DNA from: Kmv42 sp040757455
Lineage (GTDB): Bacteria; Nitrospirota; Thermodesulfovibrionia; Thermodesulfovibrionales; SM23-35
Assembly: GCA_040757455.1 (NCBI GenBank)
Contig: JBFLXE010000075.1
Span: 1-13,054 of the forward strand
Direction: 5' to 3'
Length of the DNA stretch: 13,054 nt
In this document: positions 6,961 through 12,931 of the stretch, one piece after another
Numbering within the stretch: position 1 is the stretch's first letter
How the letters are laid out: every line of letters begins with the position of its first letter
Notes under the pieces: model-generated
Database searches by the model: none
What the model saw: the letters and a program-made list of their open reading frames with translations, nothing else
What the model was told of the DNA's origin: nothing
Position numbers and translations under genes: made by a program

Positions 6961-7302
6961 ATGAAGAGTCTTTTGATGATCTCGATGATACTTGTTCTCG
7001 CTGTTGCTGCGTGGGGTTGTGCAACAAAAGGTGACCTCGCGCGAGTGGAGACGCAGGAAAAAATGATTGGTGCGAAAGCTGATCAGGCAGCTCAAGATGC
7101 GCAGGCTGCCAAGGCAGCAGCAGATGCGGCCACGTTAAAGGCAAATGAAGCCGCAACCCGCGTTGAAGATGCTATAAAGAGGGCAGAGGAAAGGGAGAAG
7201 ATCGCGGAGGAGAGGGAGAAGATTGCGGAGGAAAAGGCGAGGCTCGCCGATGAAAAGGCAAAACAGGCTGAAGCCGTTTTCCAGAGATCAATGAAGAAGT
7301 AA
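6961..7302 (+). CDS. Small alanine-rich coiled-coil lipoprotein (Lpp/OprI-like)
   Basis: 113-aa envelope lipoprotein. The signal peptide ends in AAWGC (Cys20, with an unusual Trp at -2). The mature part is one continuous helix: an alanine-zipper-like stretch at about 38-75, then charged heptads in which EREKIAE is repeated almost exactly (about 78-100). The whole layout recalls Lpp/OprI murein lipoproteins, but it is longer and its C-terminus is RSMKK. A terminal Lys as in Lpp could in principle be joined to peptidoglycan; two YkuD L,D-transpeptidases, the enzyme class that makes this bond, flank the gene. Expression appears controlled by the sigma-54 promoter and operators upstream and boosted by a perfect Shine-Dalgarno. 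A hairpin follows the stop. A stress-induced envelope role is inferred only. Confidence 0.82.
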   Translation: MKSLLMISMILVLAVAAWGCATKGDLARVETQEKMIGAKADQAAQDAQAAKAAADAATLKANEAATRVEDAIKRAEEREKIAEEREKIAEEKARLADEKAKQAEAVFQRSMKK

Positions 7303-7348
7303 ATCAATCTTATGGGAGTCGTTAACTTCACCTTTGCTTCTCCGGAAA

Positions 7349-7390
7349 GGAAGTGGACGGGCTTGAAGACCCTGCCACTTCCTTATGTTT
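7349..7390 (+). terminator. Stem-loop after the lipoprotein gene
   Basis: GGAAGTGG (7349-7356) pairs with CCACTTCC (7375-7382), with an inner GGG (7359-7361) pairing with CCC (7370-7372) around loop CTTGAAGA. The following bases TTATGTTT are only partly T-rich, so termination may be weak or the hairpin may protect the mRNA 3' end. Confidence 0.6.
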
Positions 7391-7423
7391 CCACAGCTTA
7401 ACCCGAATAATGCTGATATTGCT

Positions 7424-7451
7424 TTCGCCTCGGCGAATCCGCCGCGGCGGA
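7424..7451. repeat. Tandem GC-rich palindromes (REP-like)
   Basis: TTCGCC-TC-GGCGAA (7424-7437) is followed directly by the perfect 14-bp palindrome TCCGCCGCGGCGGA (7438-7451). The pair is strongly GC-rich inside AT-rich DNA between two genes, the usual setting of a repetitive extragenic palindrome. Whether it is repeated elsewhere cannot be seen here. Confidence 0.4.
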
Positions 7452-7544
7452 CAAAAATTTATTTAACTCAATGAATTTATTAAATTATCTCTATTTGTTT
7501 TATCATAAAAAATATTCGTAAAACCATTAGTTAAAGGTACGCTA

Positions 7545-7582
7545 AGATGTCGATCCCGATCAGATCGGGATTCACAACATCT
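7545..7582. repeat. Nested inverted repeat upstream of the second L,D-transpeptidase gene
   Basis: TCCCGATC-A-GATCGGGA (7554-7570) is a perfect palindrome with a single central base, enclosed by AGATGT (7545-7550) and ACATCT (7577-7582). A third small repeat, TGCAAT-ATGCTA-ATTGCA, follows directly (7582-7599). This gap (7303-7682) otherwise holds the terminator hairpin, the REP-like palindromes and AT-rich DNA. The palindrome has no T-run, so an operator is more likely than a terminator. Confidence 0.4.
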
Positions 7583-7682
7583 GCAATATGCTAATTGCAA
7601 TTTTCGGGTTAATATGGTACATATTTTGGATATATCAGGAAGACGACTGGTTTTGCGATCAGCAAACATATTATTAAGAAAC

Positions 7683-8663
7683 ATGAAGGCGTATGTGGAT
7701 AAAAAGCAAAGCAGATTAGGTGAGCATCTTTACTTTTTCCTTTTCTGCATCATAATAACACTAATTCTCATATGCGGATGCAGTCATTCCAGAGAAATCT
7801 TCAAAGAAGCGAATGATTTTTTCAGCCAGGGAAACTACAATGCCTCTCTGAGCAAATACGAGCAGATTATTGAAAAATATCCCAAGAAGGGAGACAGAGT
7901 TCTTTTCGAGATGGGTATGATTTATGCTTTTCCCCGGAATGAGCAGAAAGATTATCAGAAATCTCTGGAATGTTTTCAGAAACTCATAAAGGATTACCCG
8001 GGGAGTGAGCACAGGCCGGACAGTGAGATGATGATATTTCAAATCCATAATGTCATTATCAAGGATAAGACGATTGCTACGCAGCAAACACAGATTGAGA
8101 CTCTCCAGCAAGGGGTTAAAAGCAGAGGGAATGAGATTATTACACTGCAGGAAAAGATTGAAGCACTTGAACAAGAGATTAAGAGCAAAGAGAATGAGCT
8201 TATTACACTGCAAAAAGAGGTTTTTGCAATCCAGAAGGGACCGGCAGATAAAATTCTGATAGAAAAGAAAGAACGACGATTGACGTTGATCTCAAAGGAC
8301 AAGGTGCTCAAGACATACAAAATAGCCTTGGGGGGAGACCCTAATGGTCCTAAAGAAAGGCAAGGCGACAACAAAACCCCAGAAGGAACCTACGTTATCG
8401 ATTCAAGAAACAGGGACAGCCGTTATCACCTATCTCTTCATATTTCCTATCCAAACGAGAAAGACAAAAAGCGAGCAAAAGAACTCGGTATTTCTCCGGG
8501 AGGAGACATCATGATCCACGGCATTAAGAATGGTTTCTCGTGGGTTGGTGATTTTCACACAGAGGTCGACTGGACAAAGGGGTGCATTGCCGTTACAGAC
8601 GAAGAAATAGAGGAAATTGACAAGTTAGTGCCAAATGGTACGATTGTTGAGATAAGGCCATAG
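7683..8663 (+). CDS. L,D-transpeptidase (YkuD) lipoprotein with TPR-like and coiled-coil segments
   Basis: Envelope enzyme of 326 aa from ATG 7683, chosen because it gives a normal lipoprotein signal (KAYVDKKQ, hydrophobic stretch, then LICGC). The frame is open to ATG 7614, adding 23 residues; neither start has a clear Shine-Dalgarno. After the lipid anchor come TPR/YfiO-like helices (ANDFFSQGNYNASLSKYEQI; DYQKSLECFQKLIKDYPGSE), then a coiled coil made of two 21-residue repeats (8091-8216). The last ~150 residues form a YkuD domain of the type with 'LSLHISYPNEKDK'. The catalytic His is in MIHGIKNG and the nucleophile Cys in TKGCIAV. The coiled coil may act as a spacer from the outer membrane to peptidoglycan. 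Likely role: cross-linking or lipoprotein-wall attachment. Confidence 0.85.
   Translation: MKAYVDKKQSRLGEHLYFFLFCIIITLILICGCSHSREIFKEANDFFSQGNYNASLSKYEQIIEKYPKKGDRVLFEMGMIYAFPRNEQKDYQKSLECFQKLIKDYPGSEHRPDSEMMIFQIHNVIIKDKTIATQQTQIETLQQGVKSRGNEIITLQEKIEALEQEIKSKENELITLQKEVFAIQKGPADKILIEKKERRLTLISKDKVLKTYKIALGGDPNGPKERQGDNKTPEGTYVIDSRNRDSRYHLSLHISYPNEKDKKRAKELGISPGGDIMIHGIKNGFSWVGDFHTEVDWTKGCIAVTDEEIEEIDKLVPNGTIVEIRP
8091..8216 (+). repeat. In-frame tandem duplication inside the coiled coil
   Basis: Two adjacent 63-bp units (8091-8153 and 8154-8216) are about 76% identical by direct comparison (48 of 63 bases). Each encodes 21 residues of the pattern (Q/K)IE-x-L-x-Q, then NE(I/L)ITLQ, that is three heptads, so duplication lengthens the coiled coil without breaking its register. 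Confidence 0.75.
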
Positions 8664-8732
8664 AAAGCCACATAACTCATCCTTCCACCGAATCGCGCAG
8701 CGCTTGTGGTGAACTTTTGGTTATATCCTGAT

Positions 8733-9821
8733 TTAAAAATTATTAATGGCGTCGATAAGAGCGCGGAGTCTTACAAAGTTCCTGCGGTTGAAATCCAGTA
8801 CGAGCCTTGGCAGGTGGGAAATGTCCGGCTCATCAGCCTCTAGAGGTAAAGCTCCCGAAAGATATATGTCGCCCCCTGGCACAAGAATCCTGGAAAATTT
8901 CTTTTTGAGCTCTTTCACTGCTTGAGGATCGATGACTGACATGAGCCTGATAACCAACTTCTTGTCAACATACCGCATGCTATGGTAGCGGTGGTAAAAA
9001 TGTGTAATACTTTTAACCGCGTCCTCAACCGAATTCACTCGTTCGAAAATGTAGAAATCAGAATCGGTAATATATCCCTGAGTCAGCAATTCTTCCTGAA
9101 AAAATTTGATCCATCGCGACCAGTAAGTCCCTCCAGGCTCGTCTATGAGTACAAGGGGCAAAGGATCACGCTTCCCCGTTTGTAGCAGGGTGCTTGTTTC
9201 CATTGCCTCATCGAGAGTGCCGAATCCTCCGGGGAAAAGTGCTATAGCACTCGCCTCTTTGAGAAAGGCCACTTTCCGGTTGAAGAAGTACTTGTAAATG
9301 ATAAGCCGCGGGTTTCCCTCGAGTACAGGATTTGGCTTCTGCTCGAAAGGGAGACGAATGTTTACACCGAAGGAATGTTCGGGGCCAGCGCCTTCATTCA
9401 CAGCTTGCATAATGCCTGATCCACCTCCAGTGATCACCATGTATCCTGCCTCTGCAAGCTTGCGACCAAAAAGGTGGGCCATCTTATAGACAGGTTCATC
9501 AGGCTTTGTTCTGGCAGAACCGAAGACTGTGACCTTTCGCACATGCCGATAAGGGCCGAATATTTTCGATGTAAAGCGCATCTCTTTCAGCGTGCTATTC
9601 ATTAGTTTCAGGTCTGACTTTATCTTCTCTTCTCTGCCAGCCTTCAACGCCGCTACAATCATCTCCCGGATAATCTCAGGGTGATGTATCGGGCCTGCGA
9701 GTTCAATCAACCTGTCTATAGCTTCGTCTATAGCGCTGCCCGTCCTCTGGAAATGGAGTTCTATATCTGTCTTGTTTTCTTTACTTATGTCCATATTCTT
9801 GTCCATATTCTGATTACTCAT
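8733..9821 (-). CDS. LOG family / TIGR00730 Rossmann-fold protein
   Basis: 362-aa cytoplasmic protein with the two family motifs: GGGSGIM at 132-138 (nucleotide binding) and PGGFGTLDE at 197-205 (the PGGxGTxxE catalytic motif of cytokinin-riboside-5'-monophosphate phosphoribohydrolases). GSAR at 101-104 is also typical. Small members run about 180-200 aa; this one belongs to the long bacterial type, with about 95 extra N-terminal and 90 C-terminal residues. Proteins of this fold are often annotated 'lysine decarboxylase', which is wrong; a nucleotide-5'-monophosphate hydrolase role is more likely. The ATG at 9821 has a weak AGG upstream; ATG codons at residues 6 and 10 are alternatives. It converges with the L,D-transpeptidase gene and diverges from cutA. 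A -10-like box lies inside an inverted repeat just upstream. Confidence 0.87.
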   Translation of the reverse strand: MSNQNMDKNMDISKENKTDIELHFQRTGSAIDEAIDRLIELAGPIHHPEIIREMIVAALKAGREEKIKSDLKLMNSTLKEMRFTSKIFGPYRHVRKVTVFGSARTKPDEPVYKMAHLFGRKLAEAGYMVITGGGSGIMQAVNEGAGPEHSFGVNIRLPFEQKPNPVLEGNPRLIIYKYFFNRKVAFLKEASAIALFPGGFGTLDEAMETSTLLQTGKRDPLPLVLIDEPGGTYWSRWIKFFQEELLTQGYITDSDFYIFERVNSVEDAVKSITHFYHRYHSMRYVDKKLVIRLMSVIDPQAVKELKKKFSRILVPGGDIYLSGALPLEADEPDISHLPRLVLDFNRRNFVRLRALIDAINNF

Positions 9822-9826
9822 TTACG

Positions 9827-9845
9827 CCTGTTACATTATAACAGG
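9827..9845 (-). promoter_or_regulatory. Inverted repeat over a -10 box upstream of the LOG gene
   Basis: CCTGTTA (9827-9833) and TAACAGG (9839-9845) form a perfect 7-bp inverted repeat. On the minus strand it contains TATAAT (9840-9835), so a bound regulator would cover the -10 region. No good -35 is seen at 17 bp. The start codon is only 5 bp away, implying a very short leader. Confidence 0.4.
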
Positions 9846-9930
9846 TTAAATAGATAGCGAGCATCCGGCAGATCGATGAGCCACGTTGATCATCGGAAAA
9901 ATTATCTGTGATATTATAGTTCTGACAAAC

Positions 9931-9964
9931 CTGTCCAAAATGAGAAAATTGATATTTTGGACAG
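9931..9964 (+). repeat. 11-bp perfect inverted repeat in the cutA upstream region
   Basis: CTGTCCAAAAT (9931-9941) and ATTTTGGACAG (9954-9964) form a perfect 11-bp stem around a 12-base loop. It lies about 60 bp before the cutA ATG. It could be a leader hairpin, an operator or the remnant of a small palindromic element. No T-run follows, so it is unlikely to be a terminator. Confidence 0.6.
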
Positions 9965-9978
9965 CAGTGCAGTTTTGA

Positions 9979-9996
9979 AAAATTGTTGACAATTTT
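9979..9996. repeat. 8-bp perfect inverted repeat before cutA (possible operator)
   Basis: AAAATTGT-TG-ACAATTTT is perfectly symmetric apart from the two central bases and ends 26 bp before the cutA ATG. It contains a TTGACA-like string, but no -10 box follows at the right distance, so I treat it as a protein site or small hairpin rather than a promoter. Confidence 0.45.
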
Positions 9997-10022
9997 CCTT
10001 GACCGGAAGGGGAAGAATCAAT

Positions 10023-10337
10023 ATGGGTGAAATAGTTGTCTTCATAACGGCTTCTGAAGAAAATGAGGCTGTGAAGATTGCGAAAGCACTTGTTGAGTCG
10101 CGGCTGGCGGGATGTGTGAACATAATTAGAGGCATACGTTCCATTTACAGATGGGAAGGTAAAATCGAAGATGAAAACGAAGTCTTGCTGGTGGTGAAAA
10201 CCCGGGGAGACCTTTTCGAATCTCTCTCAAAAAAGGTGAAGGAAATCCATGGCTATACGGTCCCGGAAATCATCGCAATCCCTATAATCAAAGGATCCGA
10301 AGATTATCTGAAGTGGTTAGAAGAAGTAACAGGATAA
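10023..10337 (+). CDS. CutA1 divalent-cation tolerance protein
   Basis: 104-aa cytoplasmic protein of the trimeric, PII-like CutA1 family, linked to divalent metal tolerance (copper in Escherichia coli), though its exact task is unclear. Family marks are the N-terminal IVVFITA strand, ESRLAGCVNI at 25-34, IYRWEGKI at 41-48, LLVVKTR at 55-61 and HGYTVPEIIAIPI at 76-88 (canonical H-P-Y is H-G-Y here). ATG 10023 is chosen because GGAAGGGGAAGA lies just upstream at proper spacing; a TTG at 9999 would overlap that site. It overlaps the next gene by up to 25 bp, suggesting translational coupling. Confidence 0.9.
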   Translation: MGEIVVFITASEENEAVKIAKALVESRLAGCVNIIRGIRSIYRWEGKIEDENEVLLVVKTRGDLFESLSKKVKEIHGYTVPEIIAIPIIKGSEDYLKWLEEVTG

Positions 10338-11140
10338 AAATCGGCTTCCACCAATTCCATCCTCTCTTTGGAAAAAAGGACGAAAATCTTAATCTAGTTT
10401 TCACACAGATAAAAGATAGTGACGCAGATCTTCTTGTCCTCCCTGAGTTTTTTGCGACAGGCTATCAGTTTATTTCAAAAGAGGAAGTCGCGGAACTTTC
10501 CGAGAGGATACCGGAGGGACAAACAACTGAACTTCTTTCGGAACTGTCGCGCCAGAAAGAATTTTATATCGTTGCGGGCCTTCCGGAAAGAGACGGAGAA
10601 AGGTTTTTCAACAGTGCCGTTTTCGCGGGTCCCGCAGGATTTATGGGAGTGTATCGGAAAACGCATCTTTTCTTTGAAGAAAAGCTCTATTTCACTCCCG
10701 GTGATACGGGATTCAGGGTGTGGGATACACCCGTTGGCCGGATCGGTATCATGATCTGCTTCGACTGGTTTTTCCCTGAATCGATGAGGACACTTGCTCT
10801 TATGGGTGCTGAAATCGTTGCTCACCCCTCAAATCTCGTCTTGCCATATTGTCCGGCAGCAATGCCCGTGAGGTGTCTTGAAAACCGAGTTTTCTCTATA
10901 ACCGCCAACAGAATAGGCGAGGAATGTCGGAAAGAGGATAATAACCCTTTACGGTTCATAGGCCAGAGCCTTATTGCCTCGCCCGAGGGAGAGGTTATAG
11001 TGAAGGCTTCGGAAAATAAAGAAGAGTTGAGAATTGTCGATATTGATCCGAATACTTCAAGAAATAAGAATTTGAATGCTCTAAACAATATCTTTGAAGA
11101 CAGAAGAGTCGATATGTACCGGAAATTGATAGAAAATTAA
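10313..11140 (+). CDS. Nitrilase-superfamily carbon-nitrogen hydrolase
   Basis: 275-aa cytoplasmic hydrolase with the Glu-Lys-Cys triad: Glu45 in LVLPEFF, Lys116 in VYRKTHLF and Cys149 in IMICFDWFFPE. The length and the FDWFFPESMRTLALMGAEI stretch fit the amidase branches that cleave amides or carbamoyl groups (N-carbamoyl or omega-amidase-like) rather than true nitrilases. The substrate is not evident. The start is uncertain: the family's first strand (IKIGFHQF) begins at residue 8, and the only usual start codon before it is GTG 10313, which is inside cutA and lacks a Shine-Dalgarno; AACAGG lies close before an ATA codon at residue 8. It is followed by endonuclease V after 9 bp. Confidence 0.87.
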   Translation: MVRRSNRIKIGFHQFHPLFGKKDENLNLVFTQIKDSDADLLVLPEFFATGYQFISKEEVAELSERIPEGQTTELLSELSRQKEFYIVAGLPERDGERFFNSAVFAGPAGFMGVYRKTHLFFEEKLYFTPGDTGFRVWDTPVGRIGIMICFDWFFPESMRTLALMGAEIVAHPSNLVLPYCPAAMPVRCLENRVFSITANRIGEECRKEDNNPLRFIGQSLIASPEGEVIVKASENKEELRIVDIDPNTSRNKNLNALNNIFEDRRVDMYRKLIEN

Positions 11141-11149
11141 TACGCAAGA

Positions 11150-11821
11150 ATGACAGTTGATTATTTCTCCTGGCCGGATACGATCGCGAAGGCGAAAATA
11201 ATTCAGGCTGAACTAAAGGATAGAGTCAGAATTGTTCCCTTTGAGGGGGAATTAGGATATATCGGAGGTGTTGACGCGGCTTTCTGTGATAAAAAAGTTT
11301 TAGGGGTTGCATGCGTCTATAAATATCCTGAGATCATCCTTATAGAAGATGCCTTCAGCATCGCAGATGTTCCCCTTCCATATGTGCCTGGTTATTTGTC
11401 GTTCAGGGAGGGTCCGGTAATTGTCGATGCTCTCAAGAAATTAGGAACCAGACCTGATGTAATCCTTTTTGACGGCCAGGGAATCGCACATCCAAAAGGA
11501 TTTGGTATAGCATCTCATATCGGAGTTATCATGAATATTGCGACGATAGGATGCGCAAAATCGAAATTGATAGGTGAGTATGTGGAGCCTGGATCAAGAA
11601 GGGGGCAGTGGTCTCATCTGAAATATGAGGGCAGGATCGTCGGAGCAGTTTTGAGGACAAGAGATAATGTCAGGCCCATCTTTGTCTCACCGGGACATCT
11701 GATAGATCTGAAGACAGCCCTGGAAATAGCGCTCGGCTCGACACTCAAATATAGAATACCAGAGCCTCTGCGTAGAGCCGATCGTCTATCCAAGGAAACT
11801 AAGAAAAGAGCTAACAGGTAA
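11150..11821 (+). CDS. nfi: Endonuclease V (deoxyinosine 3' endonuclease)
   Basis: 223-aa DNA repair enzyme that nicks the strand at the second phosphodiester bond 3' to deoxyinosine, with Mg2+. All key elements are visible: Asp42 in GGVDAAF, the wedge and Glu87 in PYVPGYLSFRE, Asp108 in FDGQGIAHP and His183 in VSPGHLID. Length matches single-domain bacterial enzymes. The ATG lies 9 bp after the nitrilase stop with a weak AAG-type site, so it is likely co-transcribed with cutA and the nitrilase gene. Its last 11 bp overlap the end of the convergent MTH938-like gene. Confidence 0.93.
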   Translation: MTVDYFSWPDTIAKAKIIQAELKDRVRIVPFEGELGYIGGVDAAFCDKKVLGVACVYKYPEIILIEDAFSIADVPLPYVPGYLSFREGPVIVDALKKLGTRPDVILFDGQGIAHPKGFGIASHIGVIMNIATIGCAKSKLIGEYVEPGSRRGQWSHLKYEGRIVGAVLRTRDNVRPIFVSPGHLIDLKTALEIALGSTLKYRIPEPLRRADRLSKETKKRANR

Positions 11822-12152
11822 GATGTAAAGCAGCGATGACCCTCCTTTCCCTGCTGGGTCTGTTGAACATTTCGACCGCTTTTTCGGTATGCGCCACGAG
11901 TACCTTGATCCCCTTGGATTCGAGATGAGATATTGTCTCCCGGGGTACTGCCATAACGCCGGAGTATCCGGTGCCGACTATCAATACCTCAGGCTTTGCT
12001 TCTATCACATCCGTCAGATCCACAATCTGAAGCCTGTGTCCTTCCTTCCTCCACCACGAGGCATCCACCTTTTCCGGATAAATGATCACGTCCGACTTGT
12101 AAGTCTTGCCATCAATGACTATTTTTCCGAAGGAATAATGTTCGATTTTCAT
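11811..12152 (-). CDS. MTH938/NDUFAF3-like domain protein
   Basis: 113-aa cytoplasmic protein of the small Rossmann-like MTH938 family (DUF498/NDUFAF3-like), with the characteristic IEHYSFGKIVIDGKTYKSDV N-terminus, a WWRKEGH segment near the middle and VLIVGTGYSG followed by a region ending in NRPSRERRVIAALHLTC. Homologues in mitochondria help assemble complex I, but the bacterial role is not established. GAAGGGCGAG lies just before the ATG and supports the start. The 3' end overlaps endonuclease V tail-to-tail by 11 bp, so read-through from either side would make antisense RNA. Confidence 0.85.
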   Translation of the reverse strand: MKIEHYSFGKIVIDGKTYKSDVIIYPEKVDASWWRKEGHRLQIVDLTDVIEAKPEVLIVGTGYSGVMAVPRETISHLESKGIKVLVAHTEKAVEMFNRPSRERRVIAALHLTC

Positions 12153-12355
12153 TGACTCGCCCTTCTGATCATTTTATCACGATTTGAGAGACTCAACACG
12201 CGTCTTTTAATCAGCCACTGTTTTCTTACATAGATTCTTTCATCAAAATTGACATATTTTGTTACTACCTGTTCTTGAATCTATCGCCTTTTTTATTTTT
12301 CCATTTATAATCAATAACTTATGGAATTTATGATTGGCATAAAAAATGCTAATTG
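12153..12355. other. AT-rich spacer with a weak sigma-54-like site
   Basis: No gene is seen. The DNA is markedly AT-rich. TTGACA (12249-12254) and TATAAT (12306-12311) occur but are not correctly spaced with each other or with partners. TGGCAT-AAAAA-ATGC (12335-12349) has the GG and GC of a -24/-12 promoter exactly 10 bp apart, but its -12 half is poor and it is also a small palindrome. A start from it would fall inside the first small ORF. Confidence 0.3.
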
Positions 12356-12553
12356 ATGTTTAGAATATTAATTTATCGAAGATATGATGTGAAAAAACTA
12401 ATTAACATCTTTAAAAAAGTGAAGAAAATGATGACCCGAGCTGCGAAGGCAACAGAGGAAGATGCAGCATCGGAGGATAAATTCATAGGTTATGAAGCAT
12501 TCATTCCGCGGAACAAAGAGGAATTACATCTGAAAAACAGAGGGCTAAGATGA
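12356..12553 (+). CDS. Small basic-then-acidic protein, unknown
   Basis: 65-aa open frame with no family I recognise. The first 28 residues are basic and hydrophobic (RRYDVKKLINIFKKVKKM), suggesting an amphipathic helix, and the rest is more acidic, ending in IPRNKEELHLKNRGLR. ATG 12356 lacks a Shine-Dalgarno; ATG codons at 12428 and 12431 are alternatives and would remove the helix. Its stop overlaps the next start as ATGA, so the pair is likely translationally coupled. Confidence 0.45.
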   Translation: MFRILIYRRYDVKKLINIFKKVKKMMTRAAKATEEDAASEDKFIGYEAFIPRNKEELHLKNRGLR

Positions 12554-12735
12554 TATCCGAGATGGATTTCTTTGAGGATATACTAAGGGAACTGGACAGG
12601 CTGAGACAGTATTGCGAAGACATGGAGGACAGGCTGCGGTGGATCGAAGAAGCAATGAGACTGACTACCAAAGGAGCACGCATTGAAGTTCCACAATGGT
12701 ATAAATCCTGGTTAAGCGGAAAAATCGATGCATGA
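12550..12735 (+). CDS. Small acidic coiled-coil-like protein, unknown
   Basis: 61-aa open frame, not recognised. Residues about 5-38 form a strongly charged helix (DILRELDRLRQYCEDMEDRL) with heptad-like leucines, followed by VPQWYKSWLSG. AGAGGG lies 6 nt before the ATG, which supports translation. It begins inside the stop codon of the preceding ORF and overlaps the following one by 8 bp. Confidence 0.55.
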   Translation: MISEMDFFEDILRELDRLRQYCEDMEDRLRWIEEAMRLTTKGARIEVPQWYKSWLSGKIDA

Positions 12736-12931
12736 CAGAGAAGCAGCTGAATATGCTGGCGGGACAAGCCAGGTTATGTTCGAAAAGAGGCATAGGATAG
12801 AACAGCTCGTTCTAACTTTGATGGATTCGCCATTTTATTTGACTATGCCTTTGAAAGAAAGGCACGCCCTTCTAAAGAGACTTATAGAATGTCATCCCTC
12901 AGTCTTCGAAGATGAAAAAGCCGCTGATTAA
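12728..12931 (+). CDS. Small charged protein, unknown
   Basis: 67-aa open frame, not recognised. It is largely helical in character, with RHRIEQLVLTLMDSPFYLTM and LKERHALLKRLIECHPSVF. The start overlaps the end of the previous ORF by 8 bp, with GGAAAA just upstream. Three ORFs of nearly equal size (65, 61, 67 aa) in a row with overlapping ends make a real mini-operon more likely than chance. Confidence 0.5.
   Translation: MHDREAAEYAGGTSQVMFEKRHRIEQLVLTLMDSPFYLTMPLKERHALLKRLIECHPSVFEDEKAAD

Noticed and set aside
6756..7034. Open frame overlapping the small lipoprotein gene
   Set aside because: It runs through the operators, the sigma-54 promoter and the perfect Shine-Dalgarno of the real gene and has a Cys-rich nonsense end.
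8664..8732. Terminator between the convergent L,D-transpeptidase and LOG genes
   Set aside because: CCAC/GTGG and GCGC/GCGC pairings exist around 8685-8712, but the stem is broken and no T-run follows.
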